From Deltaproteobacteria bacterium CG_4_9_14_3_um_filter_63_12 (GTDB taxonomy: Bacteria > Myxococcota_A > Bradymonadia > UBA4248 > UM-FILTER-63-12), in assembly GCA_002789955.1 (NCBI GenBank), contig PFUG01000149.1, positions 7,445 to 40,797 of the forward strand: DNA of 33,353 nt, read 5' to 3'. Under the pieces are notes generated by a model. That model did no database searches. It worked only from the letters and a program-made list of their open reading frames with translations, and was not told where the DNA came from. Position 1 is the stretch's first letter; each line of letters opens with the position of its first letter. Position numbers and translations under genes: made by a program. Positions 1 to 12,121 of this stretch are shown here, in pieces.

Positions 1-3402
<3,402 letters not shown>

Positions 3403-3406
<4 letters not shown>

Positions 3407-3996
3407 GGGGGCTCCAGGGCGTCGCGCACACGCCTCTCCAGCTCTCCGACATCCTCCTTGCAGAGTGTACGGATGCGATTCTTGTAGTTTCGAGCCGCTT
3501 CCTTCGCGAGGTGGTCTCGACCTTCATAGGGCGAGTCGAACAGCCCTCGCTCTTTGGCGAGCACGTCGTAGTAAGCCTCTTTGGGATCGCAGTGGGCACG
3601 GAGGTCCTTCCAAACCCATGCTTTGGGGAGGTCGAGCCCAGCGAGGACCCAGACCTCGACCTCTTGCTGCGCGGCTTCCGCCAGAAAGACGCATTTTGTG
3701 CCCGCGAGGAACTTGGCCGCCCGGCTCTCGAGTGCTTTGAGCTTGTCCTTCCGGCTCACTTCGCAGTCTCGATCCACGACGAGCAGAAACACACGAGTCA
3801 TGCCCTTGTAGCGCTCCAAGATCTCCTCGAGCCGCTCCCACTTCAAGGCTTCACCGACCCCACCCAGCAACGGGTCGCGACACACCTGCACCCGAGCCTT
3901 TACGTCCAGCTCCACGAACATCTTTTCGATGATTGGCTTGAGGACGTATTGGTCTTTGCGGAAGTCTTCGGGGATCACCAGCACGTTAGTGGCCAT
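3403..3996 (-). CDS. Small TOPRIM-like protein paired with an ABC ATPase in the BREX operon
   Basis: A 197-residue soluble protein. Its start is set by ATG 3996 with GGAGG 7-8 nt upstream; the ATG overlaps the ATPase gene by 11 nt, and its TGA overlaps the pglX ATG. Acidic residues fall in a TOPRIM-like order on predicted strand ends: E10 (VLVIPED), D75 and D77 (FLLVVDRDCE), and E112/E114 in the QEVEVWVLAG segment. That E..EAW-type tail is familiar from the DUF4276/DUF4435/RloB-type partners of AAA15/21 ATPases, such as AriB of PARIS. I infer an effector, possibly a nuclease, held in check by the neighbouring ATPase and released on phage sensing. The exact family is not certain; it could be an uncharacterised relative. 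The gene looks intact. Confidence 0.7.
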
Positions 3997-5257
3997 CTTC
4001 AGCCTCCGTGAATTCGTCCGTTTCGCTGAAGATGGCGGCATCCTCGAGCCAGCCTGCTTGATGCAGCCGTCCCAAATCTTGCGATGCCAAGATCTCCTTG
4101 GCTCTGGGCAGGCTCATGATCGGGATGAGTCGAGAGCCCTCGCTGGTCTCGCTGCGATAGACCAGCAGCGCGTCGTTGCGAGCCTGCTCGTCGAGGAAGG
4201 CGAGGAGGGCTGGGTTGTGGGTGGTCCCGATGACCTGGATGTTCAGGTTTTTCGAGGCCCGCTGCACGAGGTCCAATAGAAGGTGCAGTCGAGTGGGGTG
4301 GATGCCGTTGTCGAGCTCCTCGAAGAAGTAGATACGGCCAGAGTCCTCACTCAAGAGCGCGGCGACCAGCGCCAGAAAGCGGAGCGTCCCATCGCTTGCG
4401 CTGTTGGCCGAGACCTCGAAGCCGTTGGACTCCTTCAGGTAAACGAGGACTTTGCCGGTGTGATCGGCCTTGAAGTCGAAGTCGACGGCGTCCATAGGGG
4501 TCAGCGCGCGCAGCCACTCGAGCAGGGTGGCTTTGTGCTGCGGGTTTACACAAATCCCCTGCAGGACTGACGACAGGTTCTCGCCCCGGTCGCCGAGGAT
4601 GAGCTGTCCCGGCTGTGAAGGTTGCCGCATGGCATCGGGGTCGAGGTCGAGAAAGCGCATCGAGCGAAAGACCTCGAGCACTGACTCACAGGCATTGCGC
4701 GCGTCGGCCGACTCATGGCGACTCTCCGCGAGCTGCGAAAGCACTGGACGCGATGACGCGAAAGCGATCGGCTTCCCATGCTTCCTGTTGTTTCCTCCAC
4801 GAGGATAGCGAACCCGAAGCTGATGCTCCCCAGTTTGCTCAAGCGGATCGTCCTTCGGATTCGAATCGAAAATAAACGACCTGGCCGTGTGAAGGCGTTC
4901 TCCCACAACAAGAGGTGGACCGTCGATTGGGACAGCAACTATTAGTTGGTAGTAGAAGCTCCGACGGCTGGGGGTGCGGAGGATCACCCCAATAGCAAAA
5001 CGGCCGCACCTCTCGTAGCTCGCCTCCATAGCGCCACCGCGGATGCCACGCCACTGCAGAACACCTCCAGGCCCATACTTCTCGCCGAGGATATCGGCGA
5101 GCGAGTAGCCCAGGCCCACCCCGTGCAACACTCGCAGGGCCTCACGGAGGTTGCTCTTGCCCGAGGCGTTGGTGCCCACAATCAGCGACAGGGGCCCGAG
5201 CAGGGCGTTCCCATTGTGAAAGCTCTTGAAGTTGTGGAGCACGATGGATCTCAACAT
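3986..5257 (-). CDS. AAA15/AAA21-family ABC ATPase accessory to BREX
   Basis: A 423-residue SMC/OLD-like ATPase. From ATG 5257 it shows N-terminal LRSIVLHNFKSF, Walker A GTNASGKS at 28-35, an ABC-signature-like SANSASDGTLRFLALVAALL, Walker B IYFFEELDNGIHP and a switch histidine in IGTTHNPALLAF. I chose ATG 5257 because GGAGAGG lies about 7 nt upstream; a TTG six codons earlier would place that Shine-Dalgarno inside the gene. Such ATPases act with TOPRIM-type partners in phage-sensing systems (OLD, PARIS, Gabija-like). The partner here is the overlapping gene that follows. The pair lies between brxC and pglX, where a type 6 operon normally has nothing. It is preceded by a repeat-rich 279-bp gap, so it may be an acquired module. 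It transcribes with the operon but may have its own promoter. Confidence 0.85.
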   Translation of the reverse strand: MLRSIVLHNFKSFHNGNALLGPLSLIVGTNASGKSNLREALRVLHGVGLGYSLADILGEKYGPGGVLQWRGIRGGAMEASYERCGRFAIGVILRTPSRRSFYYQLIVAVPIDGPPLVVGERLHTARSFIFDSNPKDDPLEQTGEHQLRVRYPRGGNNRKHGKPIAFASSRPVLSQLAESRHESADARNACESVLEVFRSMRFLDLDPDAMRQPSQPGQLILGDRGENLSSVLQGICVNPQHKATLLEWLRALTPMDAVDFDFKADHTGKVLVYLKESNGFEVSANSASDGTLRFLALVAALLSEDSGRIYFFEELDNGIHPTRLHLLLDLVQRASKNLNIQVIGTTHNPALLAFLDEQARNDALLVYRSETSEGSRLIPIMSLPRAKEILASQDLGRLHQAGWLEDAAIFSETDEFTEAEDGH

Positions 5258-5303
5258 GGCTTCCTCTCCAACCAAAATCTGCGACGCGACCCGCGCCGCC
5301 TAA

Positions 5304-5336
5304 AGAGCTAAGGGTTAAGTTTTCTACCTTAGCTCT
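5304..5336 (-). promoter_or_regulatory. 10-bp perfect inverted repeat upstream of the ATPase gene
   Basis: AGAGCTAAGG (5304-5313) and CCTTAGCTCT (5327-5336) with a 13-nt AT-rich loop lie 47 nt upstream of the ATPase start, in a locally AT-rich pocket. On the minus strand the stem is followed by TTTA. It could be a weak terminator after brxC or an operator for the ATPase pair; the sequence does not decide. Confidence 0.5.
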
Positions 5337-5402
5337 GCTTGTTTCATAACCTCTGGAACATTCGTGCGTTTTTAGCCTTTCGTTAGTTTTCCACAACCCG
5401 TC

Positions 5403-5532
5403 TCCGACTCCCGGTCCGACTCCCCCTCTCCGTTGAGGTCCGACTCCCGGTCCGACTCCCCCTCTCCGTTGCGGTCCGACTCCCAGTCCGACTCCCCCTC
5501 TCCGTTGCGGAGAGGGGGCCGGGGGGTGAGGT
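5403..5532. repeat. Three 36-bp tandem repeats ending in a palindromic element
   Basis: Units begin at 5403, 5439 and 5475 and differ at only one or two positions; each contains TCCGACTCCC twice (imperfectly in unit 3), followed by CCCCTCTCCGTTG. The last unit runs into the closing arm of the family seen in pglX (GGAGAGGGGGCCGGGGGGTGAG), making a stem over about 5496-5519. The array lies just after the brxC stop. A 36-bp unit would keep any reading frame. Confidence 0.9.
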
Positions 5533-5536
5533 CCCC

Positions 5537-8500
5537 TCAAAGCAGCCGCACCCGCACCCCCGCCCGCACCTGCTCCAACAACTTCTTCTTGATGTCGCTC
5601 ACCAACGCCTCCACCTCGGGCTCCGTCCCCACCTCGCGGTTGCGCAAGTGCAGGTCGACCCGGACGATGAGCGGCTTGTCCTCGCCTTCGCTGCGAATCT
5701 CGTCGAGGATTTCGTTGGCCTGGTCCTCGGCGCGACGCAGCGCCAACACGAAGGGGTCCTTGAGGGCCATCAGGGTCGGCGCCACCGCCTCGGGGGTCGT
5801 GTCGGTCATGGCCAGCGCGAAGGGACGCGACACCCGGTGCGACTGGTCGGCGGTGAGCGTGGCGAACCCCTCGCGCGCCTTCACCCTCCCCCGCGCCTGC
5901 TCGGCCTGGGCGCCCTGCCACTCCAGCAGGCGCTGCCGCTCGGCCACATAGCACTGGCGGATGGCGTCCAGGTCGTCGTCGAGGGCGCCGATGTCGCGCC
6001 ACGGGCGCTCGCCTCCGAGCTGCGCCTCGAGCCGCGCGGCGGCCGTCACCACGTTGGACGACTCGACGCCCAGCTCGGCCAACTGGGCGGCCTGGAACGT
6101 AAGCATGTTGTGGGCGCGGGTGACCGCGCGCAGCGCCTCGTCGCTCAGCTCCGAGTCGTAGAGCTGCAGCAACTGGAGGCCGTCGCGCAGGGTGTCCAGA
6201 TGCTTCTTCACCAGCTTGACCGTCGGCTTGGTCTGGCGCGCCGTGCGCACACAGTGCTCGAGCGCGTCGCCCAGCCTCTGGAAGAGCTCCGGTCCGCGCG
6301 GCGACCCTGGCAACTGGTTGAGCTGGCTGTGCACCCCGCGCAGTTTTTGGGCCTGCGACGAGAAGTGCTGGGCCACGGCGTCGGCGATGGCGTGGTCCTC
6401 ACGGTCCATGCGGTGGCCGAGCTGCTCCTCGAAGAACTTGCAAATCCGCGCCCGCGCCGGGAAACCGATGTCGTCGTCGCCCGCCGGGAAGATCGTCGCC
6501 CGGCGGAAGGTCCGGTCCTTGTCGAAGAGGTCCCGCACGTCGGCATCCCGAACCGCGGTGATCTCCCCTGCGCCATCGGGCTGCAGCCGCACCTTGCCGG
6601 CCCGCAGCAGCCCCGCCACACAGGCCTTCACCACGTTGGCGGTGTAGCCGTAAGGCGGGCCGCCGAAGTGGGCCAGCAGGGTCGAGCCCCCGAGCCCACC
6701 TTCGCTCTCGATGTGCTCCTGGATGCGGCGCGGCACGACGCCGCTGCAGGTGGGGACGTAACGACCTGCATCGAGCTCAACGATTCCCAAGTCCCCAGTC
6801 AGAAACTTCGATGGCAAACCCGAGAGCTCCAGCTCCACCAGCTGCAGCAACTCCGAGGGCTGTACCGGCGTGGCCTCGAAGTGGGGGAAGAGCTCGGGCA
6901 GGATGCGGGTGCCGGCCGCGTGCAGCGCCGTGGCGAACGAGGCGCCCTGCTCTTGGGGCGCCAGGCTGCGGCCGCGGAAGTACAGCTTGCCGGCCATCCA
7001 GGCACCCGCGATGCCGTCCCGCGCCAGGTTTTCCAGGTCCTCGAGGCGGTTCTGCTCCTGAGTGAGCAGCAGCTTGCGCGCCGGGCTGAGGGACTCGCGC
7101 CGCGGCTCGTGCTTCTTGAGCATCGCGCGGGAGCGGTGGAGCTCTCGGGCGAGGTGGTCCACATGCTCGCTGTCGCCACACAGCCACACCAAACGATCGT
7201 AGAGCGCGGTCTCGCCGCTGCGCTTGACCCAAGCGCTGTCGAGCCGCTCGTCGCGAGTCAGGAAACGGAAGTCCACTCTGACCACGGCGTCGTCGCGCGG
7301 GTCGACCAGGGAGACGTCCACCGCGCGGCGGCCGTCGGAGAACTGGCCGGCCCAGGGGAACGGCCGCCCTTGCAGACGCGGCCGCTCGGGCTTGGCCAAC
7401 AACCAGGTTAGGCCACTTTGCACCACCTCGCTGATGACCTCGCGGGGGGCGCCGATGTCCCGGCGCTCGCGTTCCCACTCTTCACCCGCCGACGACTGCA
7501 CCTTGTAGCCGTGTTTTTCGGAGTAGCCGAGCAGGTTGCGGCGCCGCAGGGTCTCGAGGGCCTCGGTCACGGCGGCCAGGTGGTTGCCGCGGTCGACCCG
7601 GTCGTAGAGGCACTGGGCGACGAGCTTGGCGTCGGTGGGCAGGGTCTCTTGGAGCAACTCCAGCAGCGCCACGGCCTTGGCCGCGCGGACCATGAAGCCG
7701 CTGGCGTCGTCGGCGCACTGGCCCAGCACGCGCGCCATCGAGCCCTGCACGTCGGAGTCCAACGCCGAGTGTTGGACGTCGTAGATCTTGTCCAGCGTGA
7801 TCAGCGAGCCCACGGGTTGCTCCGCCAGCTTCTGGTCGCGGAAGAGCTCGCCCAGCAACTGCAACAGACCGCGGATGTCCTGGTCGTCGCCCTGGCTGCG
7901 GTTCGAGTGGATGCGCAAGGCGCTCGTGACCTGCAGGATGAGGTCGATCTGCCCCGGCAGCATCGGGTAGACCTCCACGAACTCCTCGGGCGTCACCGCG
8001 TCACAGCCGTAGGCGAAGAGCTTGAGGTCGGGGCGGTGGCGTTCGAAGAGCGCTCGCAGCTGCGGCTCGACCTCCGCCTTCTTCTGAAGCAAGCGCTTGT
8101 GGACGACGTCGCGGATGTTGTTGACGGCCAGGTGAACGCGGAAGTTGGGCGGGAAGCGGTCCTTGGTGTGGATCAGGAACGACTCGTCGGCGGCCTCGTC
8201 CAGCTTCTGCTGCCCCAGCGCCAACAACCAGACCCGCCCCTTGAGCTGCGCGCCCAGCTGCTCGGCGAAGGCGCGCAGGCGCTCGGCCCGGTCCTTACTG
8301 GAGAGCACGTACTGGGAGACCTCGTCGATGACCAAGAAGAGCGTCGCCCCCCGCCGCCGGAAGCCGAGCATGTCGCGGATGGCGAGCACCGCCTCCTCGG
8401 GCGACTCGGAGCGGGTGTGGGTCCCGCCGCGGCTGATGAACCAGCTCATGGGATCGGTGTAGCGCTCGGGGAACATCACCGACATGACCAGCGAGAAATC

Positions 8501-9168
8501 CTCCTCGGCCAGGGATCTGTCCTTCACCTCGGCCCAAGGTTTTCCCAGGGTTTCTTGGGCGACGCCCACGAAGCGAGCCCACTCCCCGTCTCGCTCCAAG
8601 CGCAACTCGAAGTCGGCGACCAGCGCCTGGGTGCTGCAGTAGCCGAGGCGCTTTTGCACCTGCCGCAGGGCCGCGGCGTGCAGGTGCTCGTTGTCGCGAG
8701 CCACGCCGCCGATGTCGAAGACCACCGCCAGCGGGTCGATCTTCGTGCGCAGCGCGCGCCACGCCTCGCGCAGCTCGCCGCCCTTAGGCGAGGTGTCGCG
8801 CTTGAGCCAAGCCTCGACGAACGACGAGCCGTCGGGCAGGGCCGCGCCGTCCAAGGCGAGCCCCAGGAGCTTGGCGAAGCTCGACTTGCCGGAGCCGTAA
8901 AAGCCCGAGATCCAGGCGTTGGGCAGCTCGGCCCCGCCCGGCTTGTCCAGCTCGGCGGCGATGTGGGTGAGCAGGTGCACGTACTGCTCGTGGATGCCGT
9001 TGGGCACGCGGCGGTGGTTCGGGTGCTCCTCGGGCCAGCCGCCGGTGATGATGTATTCGGACGCCTCGGCGGCGATCTTGTCCGGGCGCTGCTCGTGAAA
9101 GTGCACCACGGGCGGGATGTCGCGCTCGACGTCAGAGATGAAGAGGTCGCGGAGCAGCAGGGCATCAT

Positions 9169-9172
<4 letters not shown>
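5537..9172 (-). CDS. brxC: BREX P-loop ATPase BrxC
   Basis: A 1211-residue protein, the usual length for BrxC/PglY. Walker A is GFYGSGKS at residues 90-97 within NAWISGFYGSGKSSFAKLL, and Walker B is LFLVIDE at 278-284, both typical of the BrxC family. The C-terminal two-thirds is long and helical with no other motif I recognise. The ATG at 9172 overlaps the brxB TGA (ATGA), so translation is coupled. BrxC is a large AAA+ ATPase needed for BREX exclusion and is thought to work with PglX and PglZ in the cytoplasm on DNA. The gene is intact and its stop is followed by a repeat array rather than directly by pglX, which is unusual for the operon. Confidence 0.95.
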
Positions 9173-9803
<631 letters not shown>

Positions 9804-9807
<4 letters not shown>

Positions 9808-10583
9808 GAGGCACCTCGGTCGGAAAGAGCGGCAGGAAACCGAGCGTCGGCCCACTCGCCCAGGTCAGCGAAGCGCCAGCCGAAGTCGAGCACATCTTGC
9901 TGGCGCTTGAAGGCCAGGCCCGGCAGGCCGCGCAGCCGGTCTTCGAGGGTGCCGCCCTCGAGGCCCACCGAGGCCAGGTAAGGGTTCTCCAGCAGGCTGC
10001 CCTCGAAGCTCACCCCACGCAGGAGATAGAGGAGGTACTCGAGGGCGTCGTTGGGAACGCGCGGCAGGACGACGGGGCGCGGGTCTCGGTTGGTCGCGAC
10101 CAACCCCGCAGTGTAGGCGGACGAGAGCAGATTGCTGGCGAACTTGATGCGACTCGCCAGGGTCCACTGCGGCAGCCCGTGTTCCCCCATCCAGCCGACG
10201 ACCCAGTCGCGGGTGACCTCGGCGCGGGGCCCGGCGCGGCGCGTCACGAGAGCGCTGCCGGTGAACTTGCGGTAGAGCGGGTCGGCCAACTGCAGGTGCC
10301 AGTGGCAGAGGCAGGCGCGGGTCTCGGGCGACATCTCCGGCCAGCGGCGCAACACGGCGAGCGCCGGCGGGAAGGCGTCGTAACGGACGCGCAGGTTGAC
10401 CAGCAGCACCTCGACGCGGGCCAGGCTGCGGGCGCCAAACCAGTAGGCGTCGAAGGCCTCCTGCGGGGTCGGGCGAGCGTCGCCGGCGGCCTGCGCCCAA
10501 TAGGCGCGCGAGTCCTCGAGCTCCAAGGCGCACTTCATGAGGCGAGTGTGCAGCTGCGTCGCTTCGCAGGGACGCGCCGTCAT
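9804..10583 (-). CDS. brxA: BREX protein BrxA (DUF1819)
   Basis: A 259-residue protein of the DUF1819 family, a DNA-binding NusB-like core component of BREX. Recognisable pieces are LEDSRAYW near the N-terminus, FGARSLARVEVLLVNLRVRY, and CLCHWHLQLADPLYRKFTG with the following TRDWV. The start ATG 10583 overlaps the brxE TGA (ATGA) and has GGAAGAAG just upstream; the much longer in-frame extension would lie inside brxE and is not credible. It is followed by brxB with another ATGA overlap. No defect is visible. Confidence 0.93.
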
Positions 10584-11188
10584 TGCTTCTTCCGGTAGTG
10601 CGGCATGGGGTAGTGGTCCGCGGCCGGCGCCAAGGCGGCGACCAGGTGTTGGACCTGTCGGCCCAGGGTCGAGGGCGGGTCGCCGGCGAGCCGTCGTCCG
10701 ATGGGGGTGGCCGAGGAGTCGGCGTCGCCGTGGCCCTGGACCCACTCGAAGAAGTGGGCGCGGTTCCAGCTCGGCACGATGGCGCTCAGTCCGGGCAGGG
10801 CCGAGCTGGGGTCTCGGCCGGAGCGTTTGAGGTCTTGGAGGCGTTCCTCGAGCCGCTCGTCGAGCTCGAAGCCGAGGCTGAACAGCGAGAGGATGGCGTC
10901 GGGGTCGTGATCCTGTCGGCGCAGCTCGGCGTCGGTGCGGCGCGCCGCCTCACGGGCGCCCTGGAGCACGGCCCAGGTCCAGGTGCTGGGGAGCAGGCGT
11001 TGGAAGAGGTCTTGCCCGCCGAACTCCGAAACCAGGTCACAACGCCACCAGCCGAGCCGCTTCTCCTCGCCGCCCTCCCCTGCCCACGCGACCACGAGCT
11101 GCGCGGTGAGCGCGGCGTCGAGCTCGGACATGGGGATGGGAGAGAGGTCGGGCGACGCCGACGGGCTCTCGACTTCGAACATGCTCAT
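10580..11188 (-). CDS. brxE: BREX type 6 protein BrxE
   Basis: A 202-residue protein beginning at ATG 11188, chosen because AGGAGG lies 4-6 nt upstream. Family-like segments are LTAQLVVAWAGEG, RLGWWRCDLVSEFGG, WAVLQGAREAARRTD and FSLGFELDERLEERLQ, with a C-terminal LVAALAPAADHYPMPHYR. BrxE is the first gene and the diagnostic component of BREX type 6; its function is unknown. It heads the operon, behind a clear sigma-70-type promoter. The ORF can be extended upstream to 11515, but that part spans the promoter and has shadow-like composition. The type 6 call rests on the presence of this gene plus gene order. Confidence 0.87.
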   Translation of the reverse strand: MSMFEVESPSASPDLSPIPMSELDAALTAQLVVAWAGEGGEEKRLGWWRCDLVSEFGGQDLFQRLLPSTWTWAVLQGAREAARRTDAELRRQDHDPDAILSLFSLGFELDERLEERLQDLKRSGRDPSSALPGLSAIVPSWNRAHFFEWVQGHGDADSSATPIGRRLAGDPPSTLGRQVQHLVAALAPAADHYPMPHYRKKQ

Positions 11189-11237
11189 GGTCCTCCTGGA
11201 GTGTGGACGAAATGAAGCAAACTCAAGTGCAGCCACG

Positions 11238-11266
11238 GTTAGAGCGTGGTCTGAGGTCAAAGTCAA
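11238..11266 (-). promoter_or_regulatory. Predicted promoter of the BREX operon with dyad over the -10
   Basis: On the minus strand TTGACT (11261-11266) and TCTAAC (11238-11243) are 17 bp apart, giving a start near 11231 and a leader of about 43 nt before brxE. The dyad CCACG-N7-CGTGG (11233-11249) brackets the -10 box and could be a repressor site. Inferred from consensus only. Confidence 0.65.
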
Positions 11267-11426
11267 CGGGGGTGGAGGGCTGCGGACAGGAAGCGACCGG
11301 ACGGAGGGGGCTAGTCGGCGAGTCTGTTCGGGCCCCGCCGCTCGCCAGACCCCACGTCGCCGTAGGCCAAGAGCTTGCCGAACGGCAAGTGCAAAAAGCC
11401 ACGCTCCTCGGTGCTGCATCGCCAAT

Positions 11427-11485
11427 CGCGCGTAGGCACGCCAGCTGGCTCGCTTCGAGCCAGCTGGCGTGCCGAGTAACGCGCG
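11427..11485. repeat. Long near-perfect palindrome upstream of BREX
   Basis: A perfect 18-bp stem (11435-11452 with 11456-11473) closes on the 3-nt loop CTT. After a small asymmetric bulge it continues with CGCGCGT (11427-11433) pairing with ACGCGCG (11479-11485). No T-run follows on either strand, so it is not a standard terminator. Candidates are an extruding cruciform, a transcript-stability hairpin or the scar of a mobile element. Confidence 0.85.
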
Positions 11486-11533
11486 AAAAGTCCGATCGCT
11501 CACCCGAACCGTCACACGTGGGTCTGCTCACCG

Positions 11534-11700
11534 TGCAGACCCTAGGTCCAACACCTCCCAACCCCGATTGCACGATGCGCAGACCCTAGTCCGAGCCCTC
11601 GAGACCCCCATTGCATGGTGCGCAGACCCTAGTTGGAGCCCTCCACCCCCCATTGCACGTTGCGCAATCAGGCATTCGAGCCCTACACCGCACAGAGGCA
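11534..11700. repeat. Four imperfect 42-bp tandem repeats
   Basis: Units start at 11534, 11576, 11619 and 11661 (spacing 42, 43 and 42). The first three contain TGC(GC)AGACCCTAG, and three unit boundaries carry ATTGCAYGNTGCGCA, a partly self-complementary core; the fourth is more diverged. They are not in a plausible gene and lie about 270-430 bp upstream of the predicted brxE promoter. The iteron-like regular spacing suggests protein binding sites; there is no spacer diversity, so this is not CRISPR. Confidence 0.75.
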
Positions 11701-11831
11701 CCTGGGAGGCCTCGAACCTGGGTTTGCAACTTTTCGGCGGCCCCGAACGGCGCCGGCGATGCCGAAGAGTCGTTTAGACTCGAAGGGTTGCGCGCATTGC
11801 CGGCCTTCGGAGGTCGACCCCCAATAGCAAA

Positions 11832-11867
11832 GGGCGCGCGCTTCGACAAGAAGCGCGCGCCCTTTTT
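11832..11867 (+). terminator. Strong intrinsic terminator without an assigned gene
   Basis: A perfect 13-bp stem GGGCGCGCGCTTC (11832-11844) and GAAGCGCGCGCCC (11850-11862), with 5-nt loop, is followed by TTTTT (11863-11867). On the plus strand it is a textbook Rho-independent terminator. No convincing coding gene precedes it, so an RNA transcribed from within 11486-11831 is possible. On the minus strand the T-run is only three bases. Confidence 0.8.
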
Positions 11868-11916
11868 GCGTTTCAGCTCAGCTAGAAATGACAGATTCTC
11901 ACTCGACAGCGTGCCG

Positions 11917-12086
11917 CCGCAATTCCTGGGCGCAGCACGCTGCGCCCCTACAAGTGCTTTGCATCGAGCCCAGGGCAACGCCCTGGGCGTCGGCCCCTCG
12001 GGGGCCGAACAATCCCCAGCCCAAGGCGGAGCCTTGGACGATTTGACTCGGCCGCAATTCCTGGGCGCAGCACGCTGCGCCCCTAC
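11917..12086. repeat. Pair of GCAGCACGCTGC palindromic repeats and nested palindromes
   Basis: Two direct copies of a 24-bp palindromic element (core GCAGCACGCTGC) lie at 11928-11951 and 12063-12086, each preceded by CCGCAATTCCT, so the shared unit is about 35 bp. Two further, related copies lie at 14732-14781. Between the copies are other palindromes: CAGGGCAACGCCCTG, CGGCCCCTCGGGGCCG and CCAAGGCGGAGCCTTGG. No gene is supported here. Confidence 0.85.
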
Positions 12087-12121
12087 GAAAGCTTCCCAAG
12101 GCGATCTGCCCACCCCGACTC

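Noticed and set aside
10584-10745. N-terminal extension of brxA to 10745
   Set aside because: It would lie inside brxE; the ATGA overlap at 10583 with a ribosome site fits the family length.
11534-11700. CRISPR array
   Set aside because: Repeats are contiguous with no unique spacers, and no cas genes are present.
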